Notes: generated from the sequence alone by a model not told the origin. Counted from the first letter of the stretch, positions 1 to 8,895 are shown. The stretch is DNA of 64,000 nt from Brevundimonas bullata (GCF_003350205.1 NZ_QLLC01000007.1:62001-126000), one strand, 5' to 3'. Made by a program: numbers and translations.

Positions 1-402
1 GTCATGATCGAACTGCCGGAGACGGCGAGCGAGGCCGAAGTCGCGGCGGCGTCTCAACGTCTCGAAGCGCTCCGCAGCGGCACGACCTGCGACAACATCA
101 TCGAGCGCGCCCGCGCCGAGCAAGGCATGCTAGGCGCCGACCTGGGCGAAAGCGACGTCGCCAACCTGCTGCCGCAGTTCCAACAGGTCGCCCGCTCGGC
201 CGAAGTCGGCACGGTCAGCAGCGTCGTCCGCACCCCGCTGGGCGTCCACATCCTGGCCGTCTGCGGTCGTCGCCTGGGCGGACCCGAGGCCCCCTCGGCG
301 CAACAGGTCGAAGCCCGTCTGCAAAATCAGAACTTCGCCATGCTGGGCCGTCGTTATCTGCGCGACCTGCGGGCCGACGCCCTGATCGAAATCAAGCAGT
401 GA
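1..402 (+). CDS. surA: SurA-type periplasmic peptidyl-prolyl isomerase, C-terminal part (5' end outside window)
   Basis: The reading frame is open from base 1 to the TGA at 400-402, so only the last 133 residues are present. The segment reads as a parvulin-type PPIase domain: a helix-rich start, then 'GMLGADLGE', then 'GTVSSVVRTPLGVHILAVCGRR', which resembles the conserved 'G..S.p..t..G.Hi..v' end of parvulin domains, followed by a C-terminal helix. SurA helps outer-membrane proteins fold in the periplasm. The position directly before pdxA and rsmA matches the usual proteobacterial lptD-surA-pdxA-rsmA order, which supports SurA over other parvulins. The N-terminal chaperone domain and signal peptide cannot be checked. 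Its stop overlaps the pdxA start (TGATG), suggesting translational coupling. Confidence 0.8.
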   Translation, partial: VMIELPETASEAEVAAASQRLEALRSGTTCDNIIERARAEQGMLGADLGESDVANLLPQFQQVARSAEVGTVSSVVRTPLGVHILAVCGRRLGGPEAPSAQQVEARLQNQNFAMLGRRYLRDLRADALIEIKQ

Positions 403-1418
403 TGAGCGGGCGGCCGCTCATCGTCACGATGGGCGACCCCGCCGGCGTGGGGCCGGAAATCATCGCCAAGGCGTGGCCGGTTCTGGCCACGCCGCCCGGC
501 CCGCTCGCCCCCGTCACCCCCTTCGCCGTCATCGGCGACGGCGACGTATTGGCGGCCCTCGGCGCGCCGGTGCAGCAGATCTTCAGCCCGTCCGAGGCCG
601 CCGCCGTCTTCGGCCGCGCCATCCCGGTCCTGCACCACCCGGCCCCCGCGCCGGTGACGCCGGGCCAGCCCGATCCCCGCAACGCCATCGCCGTCGCCGA
701 CTGGATCGAGCGCGCCGTCGACCTGGTCATCTCGGGCGAAGGCTCCGGCGTCGTCACCGCCCCCATCGCCAAGGCGCCCATGTACGCCTCGGGTTTCCGC
801 TTCCCTGGCCACACCGAGTTCATCGCCGAACTGACCGCCGACATGCCGTTTTCCGGCACGCGCGGCCCGGTCATGATGCTGACGGCCAAAGACCTGCGTG
901 CCTGTCTGGTGACCATCCACGTCGCCATCGACCAACTGCCTGAGCTTGTGACCGCCGAACGCGTCATGCGCGTCGCCCGCGTCGTCCACGAATCGATGAA
1001 GCGCGATTTCGGCATTGCCGCCCCGCGCCTGGCCATGGCCGCCCTCAACCCCCACGCGGGCGAAGGCGGATCGATCGGCCTGCAGGAAATCGAGGTCCTG
1101 CGCCCCGCCGCCGCCGCCCTGCGCGCCGAGGGGCTGAACATCACCGACCCCCTGCCCGCCGATACCCTGTTCCACGATGAGGCTCGCGCCCGCTATGACG
1201 CGACCGTCTGCCTCTATCACGATCAAGCCCTGATCCCGGTCAAGACCCTGGACTTCTGGGGCGGGGTCAACGCCACCCTCGGCCTGCCCATCGTCCGCAC
1301 CTCGCCCGACCACGGCACCGGCTTCGACATCGCCGGCAAGGGGATCGCCCGCGCCGACAGCTTCATCGCCGCCGTGCGTCTGGCTTCAGAGATGGCGGCG
1401 GCGCGCGCCACGCGCTAA
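402..1418 (+). CDS. pdxA: 4-hydroxythreonine-4-phosphate dehydrogenase
   Basis: PdxA oxidises 4-phosphohydroxy-L-threonine in the DXP-dependent pathway to pyridoxal 5'-phosphate, in the cytoplasm and with a divalent metal. The 338-residue protein has the expected length and motifs: N-terminal 'MGDPAGVGPEI', 'FPGHTEF' and 'TIHVAI' around the middle, 'NPHAGEGG', then 'YHDQALIPVK' and 'SPDHGTGFDIAGKG', which carry the metal-binding histidines. I chose the ATG at 402, which overlaps the surA stop by one base; a GTG one codon upstream (399) is possible but less likely. rsmA follows after 9 bases, so surA, pdxA and rsmA probably share a transcript. PLP-dependent enzymes nearby (the aminotransferase and alr) use its end product, but that is not a specific link. 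Confidence 0.96.
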   Translation: MSGRPLIVTMGDPAGVGPEIIAKAWPVLATPPGPLAPVTPFAVIGDGDVLAALGAPVQQIFSPSEAAAVFGRAIPVLHHPAPAPVTPGQPDPRNAIAVADWIERAVDLVISGEGSGVVTAPIAKAPMYASGFRFPGHTEFIAELTADMPFSGTRGPVMMLTAKDLRACLVTIHVAIDQLPELVTAERVMRVARVVHESMKRDFGIAAPRLAMAALNPHAGEGGSIGLQEIEVLRPAAAALRAEGLNITDPLPADTLFHDEARARYDATVCLYHDQALIPVKTLDFWGGVNATLGLPIVRTSPDHGTGFDIAGKGIARADSFIAAVRLASEMAAARATR

Positions 1419-1427
1419 GGCCTCCGT

Positions 1428-2237
1428 ATGACGGACCTTCCCTCCCTTCGCGAAACGCTCGACGCCCACGGCCTGCTGGCCAAGAAGAGCTTCGGCCAGC
1501 ACTTCCTGCTGGACCTCAATGTGACGCGCAAGATCGTCCGCTACGCCGGTCCGTTCGACGGCCGCGCCGTGATCGAGGTCGGCCCCGGCCCCGGCGGCCT
1601 GACCCGCGCCATTCTGGAAAGCGACGCGGGCAAGGTAGTGCTGGTCGAGAAGGACCCGCGCTTCATCCCCCTGCTCAGCGAGTTGGACGATGGCTCCGGC
1701 CGCCTGACCATCGTCGAGGGCGACGCCCTGAACGTGCGCGAGGCGCAACTGACCGAGGGCCCCACCCATCTGGTGTCGAACCTGCCTTACAACGTCGGCA
1801 CGCCCCTGCTGATCAAGTGGCTGACCGGCCCGTGGCAGCCCTGCGCCCTTACCTTGATGTTCCAGAAGGAGGTGGCCGAGCGTATCGTGGCCGCCCCCGG
1901 CGACGACGCCTATGGCCGCCTGGCTGTCATCACCCAGGCTGTGGCCGAAGCCCGCATCGTCATGCACCTGCCCGCCGCCGCCTTCACCCCGCCGCCCAAG
2001 GTGGCCTCGGCGGTCGTCCATGTGGTGCCGCTGGCCGACCGCCCGTCGCCCGAGCGGCTGAAGAAGCTTGAACGCGTCACCGCCGCCGCCTTCGGCCAGC
2101 GCCGCAAGATGCTGCGCTCCAGCCTGAAACAGCTCGGCGGCGGCGATCTGTGCGAAGCCGCCGGCATCGAACCCGACGCCCGCGCCGAAGTCATCGACAT
2201 CGCCGGCTTCCTCCGCCTGGCCGACGCCCTCAAGTAA
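1428..2237 (+). CDS. rsmA: 16S rRNA (adenine1518-N6/adenine1519-N6)-dimethyltransferase
   Basis: RsmA (KsgA) dimethylates two adjacent adenines in helix 45 of 16S rRNA late in 30S assembly, using S-adenosylmethionine. The 269-residue protein starts with the family signature 'KKSFGQHFLLD', followed by the SAM-binding glycine loop 'VGPGPGGLT' near residue 45 and the catalytic 'SNLPYNV' motif near residue 115. The C-terminal small domain includes 'FGQRRKMLR', typical of the family. The start ATG is 9 bases after pdxA. The stop is 8 bases before the next gene, so the gene lies within a tight operon. Nothing is missing or unusual. Confidence 0.97.
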   Translation: MTDLPSLRETLDAHGLLAKKSFGQHFLLDLNVTRKIVRYAGPFDGRAVIEVGPGPGGLTRAILESDAGKVVLVEKDPRFIPLLSELDDGSGRLTIVEGDALNVREAQLTEGPTHLVSNLPYNVGTPLLIKWLTGPWQPCALTLMFQKEVAERIVAAPGDDAYGRLAVITQAVAEARIVMHLPAAAFTPPPKVASAVVHVVPLADRPSPERLKKLERVTAAAFGQRRKMLRSSLKQLGGGDLCEAAGIEPDARAEVIDIAGFLRLADALK

Positions 2238-2245
2238 AGCCTGCC

Positions 2246-3376
2246 ATGACCGTTGAAATCGAACCCTTCCGCGCCATCAGCGTCAGCCGCCTGGCCCATG
2301 AACTGAAGGCCCAGGGCCGCTCCATCATCCACATGGAGTTCGGCCAGCCCTCGACCGGCGCGCCCGACGCCGCCATCGCCGAGGCGCACCGCATTCTGGA
2401 CTCAGAGCCCGGCGGCTACTGGGAAAGCCCAGCCCTGCGCGCTCGCATCGCCAAGCTTTACGAGGACCGCTACGGCGTGGCCGTTGATCCCGAGCGGATC
2501 GTCATGACCGCGGGCGCCTCGCCCGCCTTGGTGCTGGCCCTGATGATGCGGTTCCAGCCCGGCGACCGGGTGGCCATCGCGCGGCCCGGCTATGTCGCTT
2601 ACCGCAACACCCTGAAGGCCCTGCACATGGAGCCGGTCGAGATCGACTGCGGCCACGAGGTGCGCTTCCAGCTGACCGCCGAGGCCCTGCGCGCGCTGGA
2701 CCCGGCCCCAGCAGGCGTCATCATCGCCAGCCCCGCCAACCCGACCGGGACCATCATCCCCGAGGCGGAACTGAAGGCCATCGCCGAAGTCTGTCGCGAG
2801 CGGAACATCTCGGTCATCTCGGACGAGATCTACCATGGCCTGTCCTACACCGGCCCGACGCCGTCCATGCTGCAGTTCGAGCCGAACGCCCTGATCGTCA
2901 ACAGCTTCTCCAAATACTGGAGCATGGCCGGCTGGCGTCTGGGTTGGCTGCTGCTGCCCGAGGCTGAGGTGCCCCAGGCCCGCGCCCGCGTCGGCAACAT
3001 GTTCCTGACCCCCGCCACCCTCAGCCAGCACGCCGGCCTGATCGCCATGGACTGCGAAACCGAGCTTGAGGCCAACATCGACGTCTATCGCGCCAACCGC
3101 GCCCTGATGCTCGACGCCCTGCCGGCCATGGGCCTGCGCTCCATCGCCCCGCCCGACGGCGCCTTCTACATCTACGCCGACATCGGCCACCTGACCGACG
3201 ACAGCATCGGCTTCTGCGAGGCCCTGTTGCGCGAAACCGGCGTGGCCACCGCCCCCGGCGTCGACTTCGACCCGGTCAACGGCCACCGCTTCATCCGCTT
3301 CAGCTTCGCCGTCTCAACGGCGCAGGTCGAGGACGCCCTCGCCCGCATCAAACCCTTCTTCGCAGCCCGAGCCTGA
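2246..3376 (+). CDS. Class I/II pyridoxal-phosphate aminotransferase
   Basis: A 376-residue fold-type I aminotransferase. Visible landmarks are 'ASPANPTGT' (the substrate and PLP-phosphate region), 'SDEIYHGL' (the Asp/Tyr pair that contacts the PLP ring) and 'VNSFSKYWSMAGWRLGW', in which the Lys forms the internal aldimine; a C-terminal 'RFSFA' supplies the carboxylate-binding Arg. The family transfers amino groups between an amino acid and a 2-oxoacid, but the sequence alone does not fix the substrate (aspartate, aromatic and branched-chain are all possible). I chose the ATG at 2246, 8 bases after rsmA; longer in-frame starts would run deep into rsmA. It is probably the last gene of the surA-pdxA-rsmA transcript, being followed by palindromic repeats. 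Confidence 0.9.
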   Translation: MTVEIEPFRAISVSRLAHELKAQGRSIIHMEFGQPSTGAPDAAIAEAHRILDSEPGGYWESPALRARIAKLYEDRYGVAVDPERIVMTAGASPALVLALMMRFQPGDRVAIARPGYVAYRNTLKALHMEPVEIDCGHEVRFQLTAEALRALDPAPAGVIIASPANPTGTIIPEAELKAIAEVCRERNISVISDEIYHGLSYTGPTPSMLQFEPNALIVNSFSKYWSMAGWRLGWLLLPEAEVPQARARVGNMFLTPATLSQHAGLIAMDCETELEANIDVYRANRALMLDALPAMGLRSIAPPDGAFYIYADIGHLTDDSIGFCEALLRETGVATAPGVDFDPVNGHRFIRFSFAVSTAQVEDALARIKPFFAARA

Positions 3377-3377
3377 T

Positions 3378-3500
3378 CCTCCCCCGTTTACGGGGGAGGG
3401 GGCGGACATAGCCGCAACTCCAACCCTGTCGCCGCCCTACCTGTCTTCGCCCCCTCCACCATGCTCCGCATGGTCCCCCTCCCCCGCTACGCAGGGGAGG
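3378..3500. repeat. Intergenic palindromic repeat cluster
   Basis: The gap between the aminotransferase and the next gene holds two related palindromes: CCTCCCCCG-TTTA-CGGGGGAGG at 3378-3399 and CCTCCCC..GGGGAGG with the core GCTACGCA at 3478-3500. A third palindrome, ACCATGC-tcc-GCATGGT, lies just before the second. The 3478 unit recurs almost exactly at 11433-11455. Such REP-like units form hairpins in RNA and may end or stabilise the upstream transcript, but there is no T-tract, so they are not classical terminators. Confidence 0.75.
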
Positions 3501-3565
3501 ATGGCAGGACGGAACGGTCTTCCGCTTGAAGACGTTCGGCAAGTCCCGAAACCATCGGAACTTTC

Positions 3566-4615
3566 ATGCCCAAATCGCGTCTCGCCGCCTCCGTCGCCCT
3601 GCCCCTCGCCCTGGTCTTCCTGACCGCCTGCGGCTCCCCCGACGAGACGCCCAAGCCCGAACAGCCGTCCGCCTCGGCACAGGCTCCGGCATTGACTCGC
3701 GACGCGATTGAGACGGCGGTGTTCGCCGCCGCCCCGCCTCCGGTCGCAAACGGCCAAGCGACGCCCTCCGCGCCTGATCCGGCCATCGCCCGCGCACAAA
3801 TCCTTCTGGACCGCGCCAACTTCTCGCCCGGCGTCATCGATGGTCTGGGCGGCGACAACACGCGTCAGGCCATCGCCGCCTTCGAGAAGGCCGCTGGCCT
3901 GCCCGAGGACGGCGTTCTCGACGCCGAGGTCTTCCAACGGTTGACCGCAGGCGATGCCGGCAAGGCCATGGCCGACTATACAATCACAGCCGCCGACCTG
4001 GCCGGCCCCTTCATCGGCCAGGTCCCGTCGGACCTTCAGGCCATGTCCAAGCTGGCCGCCGTCGGCTACGCTACGCCCCTGGAAGCCCTCGCCGAGAAGT
4101 TCCACATGACCGAGGGCCTGCTGCGCGCCCTCAACCCCGGCGTCGATTTCAGCAAGGCGGGCCAGACCATCGTCGTCGCCGCTGTCGCTCAGACCGACCT
4201 GACCGCAGACGTCGCCCGCATCGTGGTGGACAAGACCGAACGCTCGGTCCGCGCCTATGACGCCGACGACCGGCTGCTGGCCTTCTATCCCGCCACCATC
4301 GGCAGTTCAGCGCGTCCCGCGCCGTCGGGCGACCTGACCGTGGTCGGCGTCGCGCCCGAACCCAACTATACTTACGATCCCGACCGGGTCAGCTATGACC
4401 GGGGCGACCGCAAGGTCATCGTGCCGGCAGGGCCGAACAATCCAGTCGGCTCGGTGTGGATCGACCTGTCGCGCGACACCTACGGCATCCACGGCACGCC
4501 GGACCCGTCCAAGGTCGGCAAGACCTTCTCCAGCGGCTGCGTGCGCCTGACCAACTGGGACGCTGAACAGTTGGCGTCGCGGGTTAAACCGGGCGTGAAG
4601 GTGAGCTTCCGCTAA
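3566..4615 (+). CDS. L,D-transpeptidase (YkuD domain) lipoprotein with peptidoglycan-binding domain
   Basis: L,D-transpeptidases make 3-3 peptidoglycan cross-links or attach proteins to the wall, using a catalytic cysteine. This 349-residue protein starts with a lipoprotein signal peptide whose lipobox 'LTAC' puts the lipidated cysteine at residue 22. A low-complexity linker follows, then a PG_binding_1-like domain (about residues 70-130, 'LDRANFSPGVIDGLGGDNTRQAIAAF' being typical, with the stretch shown here split by helix boundaries), a LysM-like segment near 170-205, and the YkuD domain in the last 130 residues. The catalytic motif is present as 'IHGTPDP' followed by 'SSGCVRLTNWD', with Cys in SGC. 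It acts in the periplasm, tethered to a membrane. The gene stands alone between two repeat-rich gaps. Confidence 0.93.
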   Translation: MPKSRLAASVALPLALVFLTACGSPDETPKPEQPSASAQAPALTRDAIETAVFAAAPPPVANGQATPSAPDPAIARAQILLDRANFSPGVIDGLGGDNTRQAIAAFEKAAGLPEDGVLDAEVFQRLTAGDAGKAMADYTITAADLAGPFIGQVPSDLQAMSKLAAVGYATPLEALAEKFHMTEGLLRALNPGVDFSKAGQTIVVAAVAQTDLTADVARIVVDKTERSVRAYDADDRLLAFYPATIGSSARPAPSGDLTVVGVAPEPNYTYDPDRVSYDRGDRKVIVPAGPNNPVGSVWIDLSRDTYGIHGTPDPSKVGKTFSSGCVRLTNWDAEQLASRVKPGVKVSFR

Positions 4616-4629
4616 TCGCCGTTTCCTGC

Positions 4630-4894
4630 CCCTCTCCCAATGGGAGAGGGCTTGAGCGCCCAAGAGCCGACGGCGATTGGTTGCGCGAAAGGGTGAGGGT
4701 TGGACTTGTCAGTCGGCGGTAGCCGTGGCGCTCGGTTTTAGGTGGGAGCTGAAGCGCCCATATGGTTTGGGCGGGCGGCTTTGGCGGACGAACCTTCGGC
4801 TTACGCCGACGAACGCCGGGAAACCCTCACCCTTTCGCCTTGGCGGATCGCCTTCGGCTCTCCGAGGCTCAAGCCCTCTCCCATTGGGAGAGGG
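4630..4894. repeat. Composite inverted-repeat element, copy 1
   Basis: This gap between the L,D-transpeptidase gene and gmk is almost wholly a long inverted repeat. The left arm carries the perfect palindrome CCCTCTCCCA-a-TGGGAGAGGG (4630-4650), then GCTTGAGC, then GCGAAAGGGTGAGGGTT (4685-4701). The right arm carries the reverse complements: AACCCTCACCCTTTCGC (4822-4838), then GCTCAAGC and CCCTCTCCCATTGGGAGAGGG (to 4894). A second copy with the same sub-motifs in the same order lies at 25424-25622. It separates two convergently transcribed genes. It carries no open frame I can support. Confidence 0.85.
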
Positions 4895-4907
4895 TGAAGC
4901 GATCAGG

Positions 4908-5549
4908 TCAGACCACTTCCTTCAGCAAGGCGTCCTTGTAGCCCTCAACCCAAAGGTTGCGCGTCCGGCAGCTGCGCTCAGCGTGATAGATGTGCGCCAG
5001 CTCCGCATAGCTGCTGTCGAAATCCTCGTTGACCAGGACGTAGTCGAACTCGTCGCAGTGTTCGATCTCGCCCTTGGCGTTGGCGACGCGGCGTTCGATC
5101 ACGTCGTCAGCGTCCTGCGAGCGCGTCACCAGGCGGCGACGCAGTTCTTCCAGGCTAGGCGGCAGGACGAAGACGCGCACGGCGTCGCCGGGGCATTTCT
5201 CGGCCACGTCGCGGGCGCCCTGCCAGTCGATGTCGAACAGGACGTCGCGACCCTCGGCCAGGGCGCGGTTCACCGGCGCGGCGGGCGAGCCGTAGCGGTT
5301 GCCGTGCACGTCGGCCCATTCCAGGAAGGCGTCCGCGTCGATCAGACGCTGGAATTCCTCCTGGCTGACGAAGTTGTAGTCGCGGCCGTCGACCTCGCCC
5401 GGACGAATGCCGCGCGTCGTCATGGAGACCGACAATTCCAACCCCTTGTGATCGGCCATCAGGCGGCGGCACAGAGACGTCTTCCCGGCCCCCGACGGAC
5501 TGGCGACGATCAGCAGGACGCCACGGCGGGGGGTGCGGTTATTCGACAT
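4908..5549 (-). CDS. gmk: Guanylate kinase
   Basis: Gmk phosphorylates GMP to GDP with ATP, an essential step in guanine nucleotide supply. The 213-residue protein has the P-loop 'SPSGAGKTS' at about residues 17-25, the GMP-binding 'VSMTTRGIRPGEVDGRDYNFVS' region (given here in two parts, TTRGIRPGE and DGRDYNFVS), 'WADVHGNRYGSP' and the 'DIDWQGA' Walker B-like segment. The ATG at 5549 overlaps the end of yicC by 11 bases, and gmk is the last gene of the minus-strand run from fabD. The order mltG-yicC-gmk is typical of alphaproteobacteria. Confidence 0.97.
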   Translation of the reverse strand: MSNNRTPRRGVLLIVASPSGAGKTSLCRRLMADHKGLELSVSMTTRGIRPGEVDGRDYNFVSQEEFQRLIDADAFLEWADVHGNRYGSPAAPVNRALAEGRDVLFDIDWQGARDVAEKCPGDAVRVFVLPPSLEELRRRLVTRSQDADDVIERRVANAKGEIEHCDEFDYVLVNEDFDSSYAELAHIYHAERSCRTRNLWVEGYKDALLKEVV

Positions 5550-6423
5550 TCTGAACTTGTTCTCGAAGCTGCTCGATGACGGCCTTCAGTTCGAGGCCGA
5601 TTCCGGTGAGCGGCGTGGTAGCGGATTTCGAGCAGAGCGTGTTCGCTTCCCGCATGAATTCCTGCATCAGGAAGTCGAGTTTTCGCCCGGCGGGGGGTTG
5701 CTGCAACAGTGTCCGTGCGGAATCGACGTGGGCGGTCAGGCGATCCAGTTCCTCGCGCACGTCCGCCTTGGTCGCCAGGGCCGCCGCTTCAAGGAAGATT
5801 CGCTCCTCCAGACCGGGCGCATCCGGGGCCAGTTCGCTGATCCGGCGGGTGAAACGTTCGCGGATCGCCTCGGTCTGGCTCGAGGCTTCCAGTTCCGCCC
5901 GCGCGATCAGGGCCTCGATGGTCCCGACAAAGTCGCGGATCACGGGCGTCAGCTGCTCGCCCTCGCGCTGACGCGACAGCTTCAGGGCGTCCAGCGCCTG
6001 TTCGATGGTGACGGCGATGGCCGCCTCGACGGCGGCGCGGGCCTCGGGATCTTCGTCCTCCTCGGCGACTTCGATGACGCCGCGCAGGGCCAACAGGCCG
6101 TCAGCCGAGGGCGGAACCGCCCCCTCTTCCGCCAACTGGTTCGCCAGTTTCAGATAGTTGGCCAGCACCGCCTCGTTGACGCGCGGGGCGGGTTCAGAAC
6201 CCTCGGCGCGCTTGGCCTGAACCCCCAGCGTCACCTGCCCCCGGTTCAGCCGTCCTTGCGCCGCCGCCTTGGTCAGCCTCTCCAGATTGTCGAAGCCGCC
6301 GGGTCCGCGATAGCGCACCTCCAGCGTGCGTCCGTTGACCGAACGGGCCTCGACCGTCCAGGTCCAGCCGTCCAGCGCCCCGTCGGCCCGGCCAAAGCCG
6401 GTCATGCCTGAGATCTGGCTCAT
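5539..6423 (-). CDS. YicC-family endoribonuclease
   Basis: Members of the YicC/YloC family have been shown to act as endoribonucleases in E. coli and Bacillus. This 294-residue protein begins 'MSQISGMTGFGRADG', the family N-terminal signature, followed by 'VEARSVNGRTLEVRYR'. The C-terminal domain (about residues 200-294) includes 'KADVREELDRLTAHVD' and 'GRKLDFLMQEFMREANTL', both typical. The start ATG overlaps the mltG stop as ATGA, so I reject the much longer upstream open frame, which runs antiparallel to nothing but through mltG in another frame. It is sandwiched between mltG and gmk with overlaps on both sides, implying coupled translation. Confidence 0.93.
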   Translation of the reverse strand: MSQISGMTGFGRADGALDGWTWTVEARSVNGRTLEVRYRGPGGFDNLERLTKAAAQGRLNRGQVTLGVQAKRAEGSEPAPRVNEAVLANYLKLANQLAEEGAVPPSADGLLALRGVIEVAEEDEDPEARAAVEAAIAVTIEQALDALKLSRQREGEQLTPVIRDFVGTIEALIARAELEASSQTEAIRERFTRRISELAPDAPGLEERIFLEAAALATKADVREELDRLTAHVDSARTLLQQPPAGRKLDFLMQEFMREANTLCSKSATTPLTGIGLELKAVIEQLREQVQNVE

Positions 6424-7613
6424 CGTGCCGGTCCGGGGTTCATGGTGATAACGGCGGCGCCCGCAGGCGTCTCGACCACAGCCCCCTCGCCCATCGGCGT
6501 CGTCGCCGCGCCCGGAACAGAAGCCGTCTGGCCGGGCGGCAGGCCCGCCTTGCGGCGTTCGATCTCGCGCCAGCGCGCCACGTTGAGCAGGTGCTCGGGA
6601 TAGGTCCGCGCGAAGACGTGACCGCCTGTGCCGTCCGCGACGAAGAAGACGTATTCCGAACGCGGCGGGTTCAGCACCGCCTTCAGCGCCTCCTCGCCGG
6701 GATTGGCGATGGGCGTCGGCGGCAGGCCGTCGATCAGATAGGTATTCCACGGCGTCTGGGCCCGCAGCTCCGAGGCGCGGATGCCACGTCCCAGCGGCCG
6801 CCCCTTGGTCACGCCATAGACAATGGTCGGGTCGCTCTCCAGCCGCATTCCCAGTCGCAGACGGTTGGTGAAGACCGCCGCCACCTGGGGCCGCTCCGAG
6901 GCCAGGCCCGTCTCCTTCTCGACGATGGAGGCCAGGACCATGGCCTCTTCCGGCGTGGTGACGATGGTGTTGGGCGAGCGCTGCGCCCACAGGGCGGCCA
7001 GCTTGCTCGTGGCGGCGCGCTGCATCCGGGCGACGACCGAGGCGCGGGTCTCGCCGCGCGACACCTCATAGGTGTCGGGCCACAGGCTGCCCTCAGGCGG
7101 AACCTCGACCTCGCCGGTCAGGACCGGCTGCTTCATCAGGATGTCGACCGCCTGGGCCGAGGACCAGCCCTCGGGCAGGGTCACGTAGTGGCGCACCGCC
7201 TTGCCGTCGACCAGCAGGCCGACCACGGTCGCCAGCGAGGCGCCCGACGGCACCTCATACTCGCCCGCGCGGATCTTACGGTCGGCGCCGCTCAGGCTGA
7301 CGGCGGCGCGGAACAGGTCGGTCGAGCGGATCACGCCCGCCGATTTCAGATTGGCGGCGATGGCCGAGACGCCCGCCCCCGACGGCAGGGTGACGATGGT
7401 CGCCTCGCCCTCCCTGGCTGACGGTCCAGGCCCCCAATAGACCACCCACAGGCCGATCAGGGCCGCCGCCACGAAGACGCCCAGCGTCCCGGCGGCGGTG
7501 ATCAGGCCGACGCCGAGGCTGGATTTAGCCCCCCCGCCGCCGCCCCGCTTCGGTACGCGCGACTTGGGGATGCGAACCTTGGGCGTGGGACGACGCGACG
7601 GAGCCTTGGCCAA
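6420..7613 (-). CDS. mltG: Endolytic peptidoglycan transglycosylase (YceG-like)
   Basis: MltG cleaves nascent glycan strands at the inner membrane and is thought to set glycan length. The 397-residue protein has a basic cytoplasmic tail, one transmembrane segment near residues 37-60, then the periplasmic LysM-like and catalytic regions. The family motif 'ASIVEKETG', which contains the catalytic Glu, and 'LGMRLESDPTIVYG' are present. The likely start is TTG at 7613, one base after the fabF stop; no ATG lies near the N-terminus in this frame. The last 30 or so residues are Pro/Ala/Thr-rich and low in complexity. Its position after the fab genes is conserved in many proteobacteria. Confidence 0.94.
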   Translation of the reverse strand: MAKAPSRRPTPKVRIPKSRVPKRGGGGGAKSSLGVGLITAAGTLGVFVAAALIGLWVVYWGPGPSAREGEATIVTLPSGAGVSAIAANLKSAGVIRSTDLFRAAVSLSGADRKIRAGEYEVPSGASLATVVGLLVDGKAVRHYVTLPEGWSSAQAVDILMKQPVLTGEVEVPPEGSLWPDTYEVSRGETRASVVARMQRAATSKLAALWAQRSPNTIVTTPEEAMVLASIVEKETGLASERPQVAAVFTNRLRLGMRLESDPTIVYGVTKGRPLGRGIRASELRAQTPWNTYLIDGLPPTPIANPGEEALKAVLNPPRSEYVFFVADGTGGHVFARTYPEHLLNVARWREIERRKAGLPPGQTASVPGAATTPMGEGAVVETPAGAAVITMNPGPAR

Positions 7614-7614
7614 A

Positions 7615-8895
7615 TCAGTCGACCTTCTTGAAGATCACGGCCGCATTGGTGCCGCCGAAGCCGAAGCTGTTGGACATGGCGACATCGATCTTCATCGGCT
7701 TGCCCTTGTGCGGCACCAGGTCGATGGCTGTCTCGTGCTCGGGATCGTCCAGGTTGATGGTCGGCGGCGCGATCTGATCGCGGATAGCCAGAACCGAGAA
7801 GATGCTCTCGATGGCCCCGGCGGCGCCCAGCAGGTGCCCCGTCATCGACTTGGTCGAGGACACCGCCACGTCCTTGGCGTGATCGCCGACCAGACGCTCG
7901 ATGGCCCGCAGCTCGATCCAGTCGGCCATGGTCGAGGTGCCGTGGGCGTTGACGTAGTCGAGGTCCGACGGCTCCATCCCGGCGCGCTTCAGCGCCATCT
8001 TCATGGCCCGCAGACCGCCGTCGCCATCCTCGGACGGGGCGGTGATGTGATAGGCGTCGCCGCTCATGCCATAGCCGACGACCTCGGCGTAGATCTTGGC
8101 GCCCCGCGCCTTGGCGTGTTCGTACTCCTCCAGCACCATGATGCCGGCGCCCTCGCCCATGATGAAGCCGGCGTGGCCGCGGTCATAGGGACGCGAGGCC
8201 TTCTCGGGCGTGTCGTTGTAGGCTGTGCACAGGGCCTTGCAGGCCAGGAAGCCGGCGATGCCGATCGGCACGACCGAGCTTTCGGCCCCGCCCGCCACCA
8301 TGACGTCCGCGTCGCCCAGGGCGATCATGCGGGCCGCATCGCCGATGGCGTGGGCGCCGGTGGCGCAGGCGGTGACGACCGAGTGATTCGGTCCCTTCAG
8401 CCCGTGGCGGATCGAGATCTGACCCGAGGCCAGGTTGATCAGGGCCGAGGGAATGAAGAAGGGGCTGACGCGACGGACGCCCTGTTCCTTCAGCACGATG
8501 GCCGTCTCGGCGATGGGGCCCAGGCCGCCGATGCCGGAGCCGACCATGACGCCGGTCGCTTCCTTGTCGTCCTCGGTTTCGGGCTTCCAGTTCGCATCGG
8601 CCAGAGCCTCGTCGGCGGCGGCGATGGCGTACAGGATGAAGTCGTCGACGCGCTTCCTGTCCTTGGCCGACATCACCTGATCGGGATCGAAGACGCCCGG
8701 CTGATCCGACGCGCCGCGTCCACGACCGTCCACGGACGGCACTTCACCCGCGATGGTGCAGCCATAGCCCTCGGTGTCGAAGCAGGTGATCGGACCAATG
8801 CCCGAGCGGCCCTCGACGATGCCCTTCCAGACATGTTCCACGCCCGAACCGAGCGGGGTGACAAGGCCGAGGCCCGTGATGACGACGCGGCGCAT
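7615..8895 (-). CDS. fabF: 3-oxoacyl-[acyl-carrier-protein] synthase II
   Basis: FabF condenses malonyl-ACP with acyl-ACP during fatty-acid elongation. The 426-residue protein has the thiolase-like Cys-His-His triad: Cys in 'VTACATGAHAIG', His in 'NAHGTSTM' and His in 'TGHLLGAAGAIES'. The C-terminal 'NSFGFGGTNAA' is also typical. An upstream in-frame extension exists, but the ATG at 8895 follows an AAGGAG ribosome-binding site at a good distance and begins with 'MRRVVITGLG', so this start is preferred. It lies between acpP and mltG in the conserved fab cluster. Confidence 0.97.
   Translation of the reverse strand: MRRVVITGLGLVTPLGSGVEHVWKGIVEGRSGIGPITCFDTEGYGCTIAGEVPSVDGRGRGASDQPGVFDPDQVMSAKDRKRVDDFILYAIAAADEALADANWKPETEDDKEATGVMVGSGIGGLGPIAETAIVLKEQGVRRVSPFFIPSALINLASGQISIRHGLKGPNHSVVTACATGAHAIGDAARMIALGDADVMVAGGAESSVVPIGIAGFLACKALCTAYNDTPEKASRPYDRGHAGFIMGEGAGIMVLEEYEHAKARGAKIYAEVVGYGMSGDAYHITAPSEDGDGGLRAMKMALKRAGMEPSDLDYVNAHGTSTMADWIELRAIERLVGDHAKDVAVSSTKSMTGHLLGAAGAIESIFSVLAIRDQIAPPTINLDDPEHETAIDLVPHKGKPMKIDVAMSNSFGFGGTNAAVIFKKVD

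Noticed and set aside
3378..3500. CRISPR-like array of palindromic repeats
   Set aside because: Units are spaced irregularly, are palindromic and lack uniform spacers; no cas gene is in the window.
5539..6990. 483-codon minus-strand frame including yicC
   Set aside because: Its first 189 codons lie over mltG in a different frame and look like a shadow. The yicC family start and the ATGA overlap with mltG fix the start at 6423.
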